Assembly: GCF_022808935.1 (NCBI RefSeq)
Contig: NZ_JAKZFR010000001.1
Span: forward strand, 682,001-746,000
Reading direction: 5' to 3'
Source: Geothrix sp. SG200
Lineage (GTDB): Bacteria > Acidobacteriota > Holophagae > Holophagales > Holophagaceae
Length of the DNA stretch: 64,000 nt
Part shown: piece after piece, positions 50,181 to 58,864 of the stretch
How the letters are laid out: each line of letters starts with the position of its first letter
How positions within the stretch are numbered: the first letter of the stretch is position 1
Notes under the pieces: model-generated
Told to the model about the DNA's origin: nothing
Databases searched by the model: none
Seen by the model: the letters and a program-made list of their open reading frames with translations, nothing else
Made by a program: the position numbers and the translations under genes

Positions 50181-51142
50181 CGCCCTTCCTCCCTGGCCGG
50201 GCCTCCGCCCACGGCTGGGATGGCCAGGTAGGCCATGCGCTTCAGCTCCTTGCGGCCCCGGGTGACCGTGTCGAGGATCAGGCCGCAGGTGTAGCCCAGG
50301 GCGGAGATGACCATCATCCCGGTGGTCAGAATCGCCGTGGGGAACCGCGGCACGAGGCCCGTGCGGAAGTAGGTCACGAAGATCGGCACCGACAGGCCGA
50401 TGGCAGCCAGGGCCAGGAAGGTCGAGAGGACAGAGAAGAACTGGAGCGGCTGCTCGTTCCGGTAGAGCGAGGCGATCAGGCGCAGGATGCGGAACCCGTC
50501 GGCGTAGGTGCGGAGCTTGCTCGCCGAGCCCTCCGGCCGCGCGCCGTAGGGCGTGGGCAGCTCGGCCACGGGCATGGCCAGCTCCAGGGCGTGGACGGTG
50601 AGCTCCGTCTCGATCTCGAAGCCCCGGGACAGCGCGGGGAAGCTCTTCACGAAGCGGCGCGAGAACACCCGGTAGCCCGAGAGGATGTCCGTGAAGCGCT
50701 GGCCGAAGAGCAGGCGCACGGCCGTGGTGAGCAGGCGGTTCCCGAACCGGTGGCCCCGGCGGTAGGCCTGGGTGTCCCTCTCTACCCGGCAGCCCACCAC
50801 CATGTCCAGCGACCGGCTCCGCAGGAGGTCCACCAGGGCCGGGGCGCTTGCGGCGTCATAGGTGGCATCGCCATCCACCATCACGTAGACGTCCGCGTCG
50901 ATGTCCGCGAACATGCGGCGCACCACGTGGCCCTTGCCCTGGGCGGTCTCGAAGCCCACGAGGGCCCCGGCCGCCCGGGCCACCTCGACGGTGCGGTCCG
51001 TCGAGTTGTTGTCGTAGACGTGGATGACGGCGCCGGGCAGGGCCGCCCGGAAATCCGCCACCACGCGGGCGATGGCGGCCTCCTCGTTGAAGCAGGGGAT
51101 GAGGACTGCCACGCGGGCAGGGGCTGGGGCGGGGAGGTTCAT
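50177..51142 (-). CDS. Family 2 glycosyltransferase with two C-terminal membrane helices
   Basis: A 321-residue GT2 enzyme of the DPM1/polyprenyl-phosphate-sugar synthase type. The nucleotide-binding start is VAVLIPCFNEEAAI, the metal motif is DGDAT (in MVDGDATYDA), and ILSGYRVFSRRFV and FEIETELTVHALE follow. Two hydrophobic helices at about 235-260 and 270-295 anchor it in the membrane. It starts just upstream of the GT-C-like gene and overlaps it. The pair probably decorates a lipid, glycan or protein outside the inner membrane. Confidence 0.88.
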   Translation of the reverse strand: MNLPAPAPARVAVLIPCFNEEAAIARVVADFRAALPGAVIHVYDNNSTDRTVEVARAAGALVGFETAQGKGHVVRRMFADIDADVYVMVDGDATYDAASAPALVDLLRSRSLDMVVGCRVERDTQAYRRGHRFGNRLLTTAVRLLFGQRFTDILSGYRVFSRRFVKSFPALSRGFEIETELTVHALELAMPVAELPTPYGARPEGSASKLRTYADGFRILRLIASLYRNEQPLQFFSVLSTFLALAAIGLSVPIFVTYFRTGLVPRFPTAILTTGMMVISALGYTCGLILDTVTRGRKELKRMAYLAIPAVGGGPAREEGR

Positions 51143-51222
51143 GCATGCCGTCCGTGCAGGGCCCGTCGAGGCTCCGTGGGCCCATTCTGGACCAGGAGAT
51201 AGGTTGGGGCCAGCGGCTTCGG

Positions 51223-52092
51223 TCAGACCCGGAACCGCAGCGGCGGGGCCTCCAGGCGCAGGTCTTCGCCGGTGACGGGATGCTTCAGCCCCAGGCGCCA
51301 GGCGTGGAGCCAGAGGCGGTCGGACGGACCGCCACCGTAAAGAGCGTCGCCCAGGACGGGCCGGCCCAGGTGGGCCAGGTGGACGCGGATCTGGTGGGTG
51401 CGACCCGTGTGGATGCGGGCGACGACATAGTGCCCGGGCACGAGGCCTGCGGTCTCCTCGGCCGTGGCGGGGCGGAAGTCCGTGCGGGCGGATTTCGGCT
51501 CCATGAGGTCGCCCTCGCAGCCGAAGCGGCCGGGGTCGGCGCCCCGGAGGCGGCCGATGGGGGCCTCGATGGTGCAGGCCTCCAGGGGCTCGGAGATCCG
51601 CGCCAGGTAGAGCTTTTCAAGGTTCCTGTCCGCGAAGGCGGCAGCGAGGCCTGGGTTCGCCTTGGCGTCCTTGGCCAGCACCAGCAGGCCCGAGGTGCCC
51701 TGGTCCAGGCGGTGGTGCAGGAACAGCTTCAGCTCCGGCCGCTGGGTCTTCAGCAGGGCCAGCAGGTCGTGGCGGTCCGTGGCCCAGGTGCCCTGGGTGG
51801 CGATGCCGGCCGGCTTGTCCACGGCCAGGAGCCACGCGTCCTCGAACACGATGGGGATGGCCGTCGTCGGCACGGGCGGCAGGTCGGGATCGTAGGCCAC
51901 GCGGACCTCGAGCCCCGGCTTCACCAGCTTGCCGGCCACCTTCACCCGCCTGCGGTCCACCTGCACACCGCCCAACTTGAGGGCCTCCCGGGCCGCCCGG
52001 CGGGACAGGTCCGTCCGTTTCGCGATGAGCTGGTCGAGGCGCAGCTCGGCGTCCTCGGGATCCACGGTGAAGGTCCATTTGCGAAGCGTCAT
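51223..52092 (-). CDS. RluA-family pseudouridine synthase
   Basis: A 289-residue RNA pseudouridine synthase with an N-terminal S4 domain (about residues 10-60, LRLDQLIAKRTDLSRRAARE) and a catalytic RluA domain. The catalytic aspartate is in HHRLDQGTSGLLVLAKD. The later IHTGRTHQIRVHLAHLGRPV and LHAWRLGL blocks are clear. It resembles RluD/RluC, which modify 23S rRNA, but the target position cannot be inferred. The ATG at 52092 (MTLRKW) has a weak GGAA; the longer frame enters the palindromic intergenic region. Confidence 0.92.
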   Translation of the reverse strand: MTLRKWTFTVDPEDAELRLDQLIAKRTDLSRRAAREALKLGGVQVDRRRVKVAGKLVKPGLEVRVAYDPDLPPVPTTAIPIVFEDAWLLAVDKPAGIATQGTWATDRHDLLALLKTQRPELKLFLHHRLDQGTSGLLVLAKDAKANPGLAAAFADRNLEKLYLARISEPLEACTIEAPIGRLRGADPGRFGCEGDLMEPKSARTDFRPATAEETAGLVPGHYVVARIHTGRTHQIRVHLAHLGRPVLGDALYGGGPSDRLWLHAWRLGLKHPVTGEDLRLEAPPLRFRV

Positions 52093-52145
52093 GGTTCCAG
52101 CGTAGCGGGTGTGACGAACCCATCCCTTCGGCTGGCGGCCTGGTC

Positions 52146-52312
52146 CGTCAAAAAAGGGAACGCGAAGACCGCGAAAACGCCCTTCGGGCGCACGAAGCAG
52201 GCCGCGCCAGGCGCGACCTGGGGCCGAATGCCCGGATGTCCTATGCCGAAATGCCAATGGTCTTTCTTCGCGGTCTTGGCTCTCTTCGCGCTATTCGCGT
52301 TCCTCTTTTTGC
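52146..52312. repeat. Intergenic palindromic repeat B, copy 3
   Basis: It fills half of the 310-base gap between the pseudouridine synthase and the C45-M1 gene. AAAAAAGGGAACGCGAAG at the left is answered by CGCTATTCGCGTTCCTCTTT at the right. Inner segments GACCGCGAA and TTCGCGGTC also pair. The left arm shares GGAACGCGAAG, CCGCGAA and CGCCCTTCGGGCG-like blocks with copy 2 at 33376. The rest of the gap (52313-52402) holds only the ribosome site of the next gene. Confidence 0.65.
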
Positions 52313-52402
52313 CTGAGGGGGTGGAATCAATGAAGGGGGTGCCTCAAAAAGCGAGGCAATTCCGCGGCGGGTTTTGGCATGCTGGAGGGCGGAGGCTCCC
52401 CC

Positions 52403-55400
52403 ATGATTCGAACGCTTCGCGTCGGGATCCGAACGCTTCGCGCCGGGCTGCTGATGGCCCTGGCGGTGCTGGCCACCGCCGCCGACATCCCCATGTCCGG
52501 GTTCGCCCTGAAGCCCGGCTCCACCGCCCAGGCCCAGGGACTCCGCCTGACGGCCTCGCCGGAAGGCTCGGAGGCCACGCTGGCGTCGGCGCCCGTGACG
52601 CTGAAGGTGGGTGAGCTGTACCGCCTGACCGCCACCCTCCGCACCCAGGGCGTGAAGGCCGATGCCCTGGCCCGCTACCCCACGGCCCTGGGCGCCTGCC
52701 TCTCCATGGAGAGCTTCCCCTTCACCAACGCCTCCCAGAGCGTGGCAGGCACCTCCGAGCGCCAGGTCTCCGTGCTGTTCCTGGCCACCAGTCCCACGGA
52801 CCGCGTGCAGCTGCACCTGGGCCGCAACGGCAGGGCCACCGGCGCCGCCACCTTCAGCAACCTGAAGCTGGAGAAAGTGGAGGACATCACCCAGTTCATC
52901 CCTCTGCAGACCGTGCGCTGGGCCGGGAAGGGGTTCCGCTACGAGATGGGCGGCTGGACCTTCCTGCACATCGAAGGTTCGCCCTACGCCCGGGGCCGCC
53001 AGCACGGCGAGCTGATGGCCGACGAGATCGTGCGTTACATGACGAAGCTCGGGGTGCTGAAGAACGCGGCGGACCCTGTCCGCGGCTGGACCGACCAGCG
53101 GCAGACCGCGGACGCCCTCTTCTTCCGCAAATACGACGTGGAGTTCCTGGAGGAGATGAAGGGCATCGCCGACGGCGCCGCGAAGGCTGGCGCCGCCTTC
53201 AAGGGCCGGCCCGTGGACCTGCTCGACATCGTGACGCTCAATAGCGTCGTGGACATGAGCTCCCTCCAGGAAGGCCTGGCCCGCGCCGCGAACCCGCTCA
53301 CGGGCCGCACCTTCATGACCGGCGACGACGAGATGGCCAAGGGCGGCGAGGGCGACCACTGCTCCTCCTTCGTGGCCACCAAGGGCGCCACCAAGTCCGG
53401 CCGTTTCATCTTCACGCAGATGTTCATGTGGAACGGCTACACGGGCACCGAGTGGAACGTGATGCTCGACGTCGTCCCCGAGAAGGGCCACCGCTTCGTG
53501 ATGCAGACCTTCGCTGGCGGCATCCACAGCGGCACCGACTGGTACCTGAATGCCGCGGGCCTGGTGATGGGCGAGACCACCGTGGGTCAGACGCCCTTCA
53601 ACCCCGACGGCACGCCCCAGAGCAACCGCATCCGCAAGGCCGCCCAGTACGCCAACAGCATCGACGAGGCCGCCGAGATCCTCTTCAAGCAGAACAACGG
53701 CCTCTACACCAACGACTGGACCATGGCCGACACCAAGACCGACGAGGGCGCCTGCTTCCTGCTGGGCACCGAGAAGACGCGGATGTGGCGCACCGGCACC
53801 AAGGGCAAGGCAGCCGACACGCCCGCTCACCACCGCGAGTTCATCTGGGCCAACAACAACAACCGGGACCTGGAGGTGCGCGGCGAGTATGTCGCCAACC
53901 CCGACAACGCCCCCGCGGACCTGGCCTTCAATACCTGGAACCGCGACATCGCCTTCCAGGAGGCCTTCAAGGCCTACGGCAAGGGCGGCTTCGACATCGA
54001 TGCCTCCACTCGCCTCCTGGCCAGCAGCCCCATCAACCGGCCCCACGCCTGCGACGGCAAGCTGACCACCTCGGAGATGGCGGAGAAGCTCGTCTTCATC
54101 GCCCACCAGGGCAAGACCACCCAGCGCGAAAAGATGGTGGGCGGCCGCTGGATCGCCGACCTGCCCGGCGCCACGCCCCACCTCACCTACGGGTATACGG
54201 CGTTCAGTCCGATCTGGGTGACGGCCAAGCTCCAGGCCGCTCGGGCGGCCTGGAGTGTGGAAAAGCCTGCGAAGGCGGCTCCGGTGCCGGACGTGGCAGG
54301 GGTGAAGGAGGCGTTCTCGTTTGATGCCAAGGGGCTGTGGACGGGGACGGTCAAGCCGGCCTCGGACGCGGACAACTGGTTCGTCAGCGGGTCTGCGGCC
54401 TACTGGCGGCAGCTGAAGCACCTGCCGTCCAGCCCCGCCAAGGCCTTCGAGGCGCAGTCCGCGGACCTGGCGGAGCTCGCCACGCGCCACCTCTGGCTGG
54501 AGCGCGTCGAGGGCGTCAAGGCGCCGCTCGCCACGGTCACCGACTACGACCACTACGGGGCCTACCAGATTCCCCGCATCCGGGGCGTCTTCGCCCTGCA
54601 CCAGCTGCGGCTGCAGCTGGGCAACGCCGCCTTCGCCAAGGCCATGCAGACTGTCCAAGGCCGCTTCGCCGGGAAATCGGCCTCCACCGCCGACATCCTC
54701 AAGGCGCTCTCCGACGGGGCCGGGAAGGACGTCGCGCCCTTCGTCCGGCCCTGGCTGGAGCGGGCGGACCTGCCCGCGCCGAAGGTCCAGGCCCGAGTCG
54801 AGAAGGTCAAGGACGGCTTTGATGTGAAGGTGGTGGTGGCCCAGGCCGGCTTCGCCTATCCCTTCGTGGCCTTCGCCAGTCTGGAGACGGAACAGGGGGC
54901 GAAGCTGGAGCGGCTGGCCGTGGCCGGCGCGCAGGCCACCTTCACGCTCCACAGCCAGGCCCGGCCCACGCGCCTGGTCTTCAACGCGGGGAGCGACCTC
55001 CCCATGCCCCGGGCCAACGCCTGGGTGCCGGGCAACCTGCTGGACGACTGGGGCCACGCGAGGCTGGTCTTCGGCACCGGCCGCGAGGTGGAGGCCCAGC
55101 GCACCCTGGCGCAGGCCTACCGCGAGTCCCTGGCGGACAACATGACCGAGGTGCTGCTGCCCCTGCAGCCCGATGCCGAGGTGGGCGACGCCGACCTGGC
55201 CGCCAGCGACCTGGTCCTCTTCGGCGGCCCCGCCGACAACGGCGTGGTGGCGCGCCTCCAGGCCGAAGGCAAGCTGCCCGTCGAGACTGGCGCCGGGTGG
55301 TTCCGGTGGCAGGGCCGCACCTACGGCCGCCCCGACGACGGCCTCCTGGCCGCCTTCCCCAATCCCTGGAACCCCAAGCGCATGATGGTTCTCGTCCTCG

Positions 55401-55540
55401 CCAACAGCCGCGTGCAGCAGTGGGCCATGACGAAGACCGTGCCCCGCGGCCTGCTCGGGTGGGCGGTCTACCGCGCCGGGGAGGTGAAGGAGAAGGGCCA
55501 GGCCGCCACCGAGGGGACGGTGGTGGACTTCAAGCCCTGA
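52403..55540 (+). CDS. Secreted C45-type hydrolase fused to the C-terminal half of an M1 peptidase
   Basis: A 1045-residue exported protein. A signal peptide with a duplicated start (IRTLRVG, IRTLRAG) is followed by a beta-domain (about 30-170). Next is an Ntn-type C45/phospholipase-B-like domain (about 180-620): HIEGSPYARGRQHGELMADE, the likely nucleophile cysteine in GDHCSSFVA (about 318) and NAAGLVMGETTVG. Residues about 640-860 then match the region of M1 aminopeptidases downstream of the zinc site (ALHQLRLQLGNAAFAKAM, GAGKDVAPFVRPWLERADLP), but no HExxH is present. A last alpha/beta part ends the protein. GGAGG lies seven bases before the ATG at 52403. Confidence 0.78.
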   Translation: MIRTLRVGIRTLRAGLLMALAVLATAADIPMSGFALKPGSTAQAQGLRLTASPEGSEATLASAPVTLKVGELYRLTATLRTQGVKADALARYPTALGACLSMESFPFTNASQSVAGTSERQVSVLFLATSPTDRVQLHLGRNGRATGAATFSNLKLEKVEDITQFIPLQTVRWAGKGFRYEMGGWTFLHIEGSPYARGRQHGELMADEIVRYMTKLGVLKNAADPVRGWTDQRQTADALFFRKYDVEFLEEMKGIADGAAKAGAAFKGRPVDLLDIVTLNSVVDMSSLQEGLARAANPLTGRTFMTGDDEMAKGGEGDHCSSFVATKGATKSGRFIFTQMFMWNGYTGTEWNVMLDVVPEKGHRFVMQTFAGGIHSGTDWYLNAAGLVMGETTVGQTPFNPDGTPQSNRIRKAAQYANSIDEAAEILFKQNNGLYTNDWTMADTKTDEGACFLLGTEKTRMWRTGTKGKAADTPAHHREFIWANNNNRDLEVRGEYVANPDNAPADLAFNTWNRDIAFQEAFKAYGKGGFDIDASTRLLASSPINRPHACDGKLTTSEMAEKLVFIAHQGKTTQREKMVGGRWIADLPGATPHLTYGYTAFSPIWVTAKLQAARAAWSVEKPAKAAPVPDVAGVKEAFSFDAKGLWTGTVKPASDADNWFVSGSAAYWRQLKHLPSSPAKAFEAQSADLAELATRHLWLERVEGVKAPLATVTDYDHYGAYQIPRIRGVFALHQLRLQLGNAAFAKAMQTVQGRFAGKSASTADILKALSDGAGKDVAPFVRPWLERADLPAPKVQARVEKVKDGFDVKVVVAQAGFAYPFVAFASLETEQGAKLERLAVAGAQATFTLHSQARPTRLVFNAGSDLPMPRANAWVPGNLLDDWGHARLVFGTGREVEAQRTLAQAYRESLADNMTEVLLPLQPDAEVGDADLAASDLVLFGGPADNGVVARLQAEGKLPVETGAGWFRWQGRTYGRPDDGLLAAFPNPWNPKRMMVLVLANSRVQQWAMTKTVPRGLLGWAVYRAGEVKEKGQAATEGTVVDFKP

Positions 55541-55560
55541 AGGCCTGTCCCGGCCTGGAC

Positions 55561-55588
55561 GAAGGAGCCGCCGCCTGGCGGCTTCTTC
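55561..55588 (+). terminator. Hairpin after the C45-M1 gene
   Basis: GAAGGAGCCGCC, GCCT loop, GGCGGCTTCTTC: a 6-bp G+C core with partly paired purine/pyrimidine flanks, 20 bases after the stop at 55540. The rest of the 156-base gap holds TACAGT as a possible -10 for the next gene. Confidence 0.6.
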
Positions 55589-55696
55589 GCGTACGGGCGC
55601 GCGTCCCCGGGCAAGGATGGAGACCTTAGGATCATCTTTCCTGGGGCGGAAGGGGCGGGACCGCTACAGTGGTTCCAACCCTCCCACAGGTGCGTC

Positions 55697-58687
55697 ATGT
55701 TTCGCCGCTTCGCGCTCGCCCTTCTGGCCCTCCTCCCGCTGTGCGCCCAGGAGCGGCTGCCCATGCCGCAGATCCGCATCCAGGAAGGGGACCGATCCGT
55801 GCCCGCCCGGATCCACGATCTGAGGATCGATGTGAAAGTTGTGGGCCATGTCGCCACGACCACCTGGGACCTGACCATCCACAACCCGCAGACCCGAGTG
55901 CTGGAGGGCGAGCTGGTCTTCCCCCTCGGCGAGGGCCAGACCGTCTCCCGCTTCGCCATGGATGTGAACGGGCGGCTCCGCGAGGGCGTGGTGGTGGAGA
56001 AGGCCAAGGGCCGCCGGGCCTTCGAGGAGATCGTCCGCCGGGGCGTGGATCCCGGCCTGCTCGAGAAGACGGTGGGCAACAGCTTCAAGGCGCGGGTGTA
56101 TCCCATTCCCGCCCGGGGGTACAAGCGGGTGGTCCTGGCCTACGAGCAGGAGCTGGCGGACAGCGGGCCCGGAGAGCTGCTCTACCGGCTGCCCCTGGCC
56201 TTCACGGACAAGGTGGCCACCTTCGGCCTGAAGGTGGAGGTCCTGGACCAGCCGGTGGCGCCCCGGGCCACGGCCAGCCCCCTGGCCAATTTCCCGTTCA
56301 AGTCCGTGCGCCGGGGCTACCTCGCGGAGGAGGTGCGGAGCGACTTCCTGCCGGACCAACCCCTCGTGATGTCCATCCCGCGGGCCTCCGACAGCGGGCA
56401 GGTGTTCGTGGAGCGCCGGGACGGGCAGGACTTCTTCTTCGTGATGGTGCACCCGCGGATGGCCCGGGAGGCGAAGCCCCTTCCCCGGCGCCTGCTGGTG
56501 GTGTGGGACGCCTCGGCCAGCGCCCGGAACCGCGACCTGGCCCGGGAGCTGGGCCTGCTGGAGGCCTACCTTCGGCGCCTGGGCACCTGCGAGGTGAACC
56601 TCTCCGTCTTCCGTGACGCGGCCGAGCCCCTGAAGGCCTTCCGGATCCAGGACGGGAATGCCGCCGGCCTGATCGCCCACCTCAAGAACCTGCCGCTGGA
56701 CGGCGGGACCTGCCTGGGCGCCGTGAAGCTGAAGGACCTGCGGGTGGACGAGACCCTGCTGTTCTCCGATGGCCTGGGCACCTTCGGCCCCCGCGAGGCC
56801 CAGTTCCCTGAGGCCCCCCTGGTGGCGGTCAACAGCGCGCTGACGGCCGAGCACGCCCTCCTGCGGGCCCTCGGCGAAGGGCAGGGCGGCGAGTACCTCA
56901 ACCTCCAGAACCTCAGCGCGGAGGAGGCCCTGAAGGCCCTCACCACCCGGCCCCTGGCCTTCCTCCGGGCGGTCACCGAGCGTGGCGAAGTGGCGGAGGT
57001 CTATCCTGGCGCGGGGCGGGTGGTCCGGGGGCCCTTCGGGCTGGCGGGCCTCCTCAAGACCCCGCGCGCCCGGCTCACCCTCCAGTTCGGGTTCGGCCGC
57101 AGCGTCCGGGTGACTCGGACCTTCGACCTCGATGCGGCCAAGGCCGCCGAAGCGGCGCCCGTGGCGCGGATGTGGGCCCAGCGGAAGCTCGCTGAACTGG
57201 AGCTGGATCCGGCCCGGAACGCCAAGGCCATCCTCGCCCTCGGCCAGGCCCACGGCCTCGTCACCGAAGGCACGAGCCTGATCGTGCTCGACGACGTGGC
57301 CGACTATGTGCGCTACCGGATCGCCCCGCCGGAGGATCTCCGGGCCGAGTACGACCGCCGTGTGGCCGACGAGACCCAGCATGCAGGTACGCGGGAGAAG
57401 GACCACCTCGAGGCGCTGGTGAAGCAGTTCGAGGAGCGGAAAGCCTGGTGGGCCACCGAGTTCAAGGTGCCGCCCAAGCCCCGGCCTTCGTCCACGGAAC
57501 CTCCGCCACCTGGCGCCCCTGGCGGCGTCCCCGGCGGTGTGATCGGCGGGGTCGTGGGGGGCGTCGTCGGCGGCACCGTGCGCCGCGAGGATGGACCGCC
57601 ACCTCCGCCGCCCCCGCCCCCGCCCCCGGGGGCGGGTCGGACCCAGCGGAATCGCCCACCCGCCCAGGCCGTGGTGGAGGTGGTGGCGTCGGTGCCTGTT
57701 TCAGATCGGACCGAGGTCAACACGGCCGCGAACCTCTCGCCCGGTGTGACCGAAGGGATGGAGTCGGCCGCCATGGGGACCATCGACCTCAAGCCCTGGT
57801 CGCCCGACACGCCCTACCTGAAGGAACTGAAGGCCGCCCCGGCCAAGGACCGCTACACCCTCTACCTCCGGCAGCGGGAGACCTACGGGAAGACGCCGGG
57901 CTTCTTCCTCGACGTCTCCGACTTCTTCCGGGACCAGGGCGAGAAGGACCTGGCCCTGCGCATCCTCTCCAACCTGGCGGAGCTCAAGCTGGAGAGCGCC
58001 CCCCTGCTGCGGATCCTGGGCTACCGTCTCCGCCAGCTGGGTCTGCCGGACCTGGCGGTGTGGACCTTCGGCGAGGTGCTGCGGATCCGGGAGGAGGAGC
58101 CCCAGAGCCGGAGGGACCTGGCCCTGGCCCTGGTCGAGGCCAGGCAGCCCCAGAAGGCCGTGGGCCTCTTCTGGGAGCTGGTGAAGACGCCCTGGGACGG
58201 GCGGTTCCATGAGGTGAACCTCATCGCCCTCGGTGAGCTCAATGCCCTCCTGGCGACCTCGAACACCAAGCTCGACGCCTCGGCCATCGATCCCCGCCTG
58301 GTGGCGAACCTGCCCGTGGATGTGCGCGTGGTGCTGAACTGGGACACGGACAACAGCGACATGGACCTGCACGTGGTGGATCCCCGGGGCGAGGAGTGCT
58401 TCTACGGCCACAACCGGACCGCCATCGGGGGTCGCATCAGCCAGGACGTGACCGCCGGCTACGGACCGGAGGAGTTCCTCCTGCGCCGCGCCCTTCCAGG
58501 CGCTTACTCGGTCAGGGCCCGGTTCTACGGCACCCGCGAGCAGACCGCCATCGGCGCCACGACGGTGACCCTGGAGCTGTACCTCCGCTACGGGACGGGG
58601 CGGGTCGAGAACAAGTCGATCACCCTGCGCCTGGAGGGTCCGGGCCGCACCGTGGACATCGGGACCTTCCGGTTCGAGGGGGACTGA
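55697..58687 (+). CDS. Secreted VIT/vWA-like protein with Pro/Gly linker, helical repeats and DUF2135
   Basis: A 996-residue exported protein. After the signal peptide (LALLALLPLCAQ) a VIT domain spans about 30-150, and a von Willebrand A-like domain follows at about 265-400 with DASAS as a partial metal-site motif. The linker at about 590-650 has GGVPGGVIGGVVGGVVGG and a run of 11 prolines, like the TonB linker in this window. Residues about 650-680 (VVEVVASVPVSDRTEVNT) look like the start of a TonB-receptor plug. A TPR-like helical part (about 700-850) and a DUF2135 domain (about 875-996, NWDTDNSDMDLHVVDP) follow. The role may be surface adhesion or complex assembly. Confidence 0.8.
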   Translation: MFRRFALALLALLPLCAQERLPMPQIRIQEGDRSVPARIHDLRIDVKVVGHVATTTWDLTIHNPQTRVLEGELVFPLGEGQTVSRFAMDVNGRLREGVVVEKAKGRRAFEEIVRRGVDPGLLEKTVGNSFKARVYPIPARGYKRVVLAYEQELADSGPGELLYRLPLAFTDKVATFGLKVEVLDQPVAPRATASPLANFPFKSVRRGYLAEEVRSDFLPDQPLVMSIPRASDSGQVFVERRDGQDFFFVMVHPRMAREAKPLPRRLLVVWDASASARNRDLARELGLLEAYLRRLGTCEVNLSVFRDAAEPLKAFRIQDGNAAGLIAHLKNLPLDGGTCLGAVKLKDLRVDETLLFSDGLGTFGPREAQFPEAPLVAVNSALTAEHALLRALGEGQGGEYLNLQNLSAEEALKALTTRPLAFLRAVTERGEVAEVYPGAGRVVRGPFGLAGLLKTPRARLTLQFGFGRSVRVTRTFDLDAAKAAEAAPVARMWAQRKLAELELDPARNAKAILALGQAHGLVTEGTSLIVLDDVADYVRYRIAPPEDLRAEYDRRVADETQHAGTREKDHLEALVKQFEERKAWWATEFKVPPKPRPSSTEPPPPGAPGGVPGGVIGGVVGGVVGGTVRREDGPPPPPPPPPPPGAGRTQRNRPPAQAVVEVVASVPVSDRTEVNTAANLSPGVTEGMESAAMGTIDLKPWSPDTPYLKELKAAPAKDRYTLYLRQRETYGKTPGFFLDVSDFFRDQGEKDLALRILSNLAELKLESAPLLRILGYRLRQLGLPDLAVWTFGEVLRIREEEPQSRRDLALALVEARQPQKAVGLFWELVKTPWDGRFHEVNLIALGELNALLATSNTKLDASAIDPRLVANLPVDVRVVLNWDTDNSDMDLHVVDPRGEECFYGHNRTAIGGRISQDVTAGYGPEEFLLRRALPGAYSVRARFYGTREQTAIGATTVTLELYLRYGTGRVENKSITLRLEGPGRTVDIGTFRFEGD

Positions 58688-58695
58688 CGGGATAC

Positions 58696-58862
58696 GCTCT
58701 GCCATCCGGCGGTCCTGTGGCATGACCTCCTCGCCGGATCCTGGCTCCGCAGAGGACATCGAGTCCTCTGCTCTGCCATCCGGCGGTCCTGTGGCATGAC
58801 CTCCTCGCCGGATCCTGGCTTCGCAGAGGACATCAAGTCCTCTACTTCGCCATCCGGCGGTC
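58696..58862. repeat. 74-bp tandem repeat, 2.3 copies, each with two hairpins
   Basis: Copies at 58696-58769 and 58770-58843 differ at only a few positions; a partial third (58844-58862) keeps CGCCATCCGGCGGTC. In each unit ATCCGGCG pairs with CGCCGGAT, and GAGGAC pairs with GTCCTC. Between the two copies a change falls in the loop (ATCGA versus ATCAA) and leaves the stem intact. The array fills the gap between the convergent VIT/vWA and Rrf2 genes. Confidence 0.85.
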
Positions 58863-58864
58863 GG

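Noticed and set aside
58696-58862. CRISPR array
   Set aside because: The repeats touch each other with no unique spacers, and no cas gene is present.
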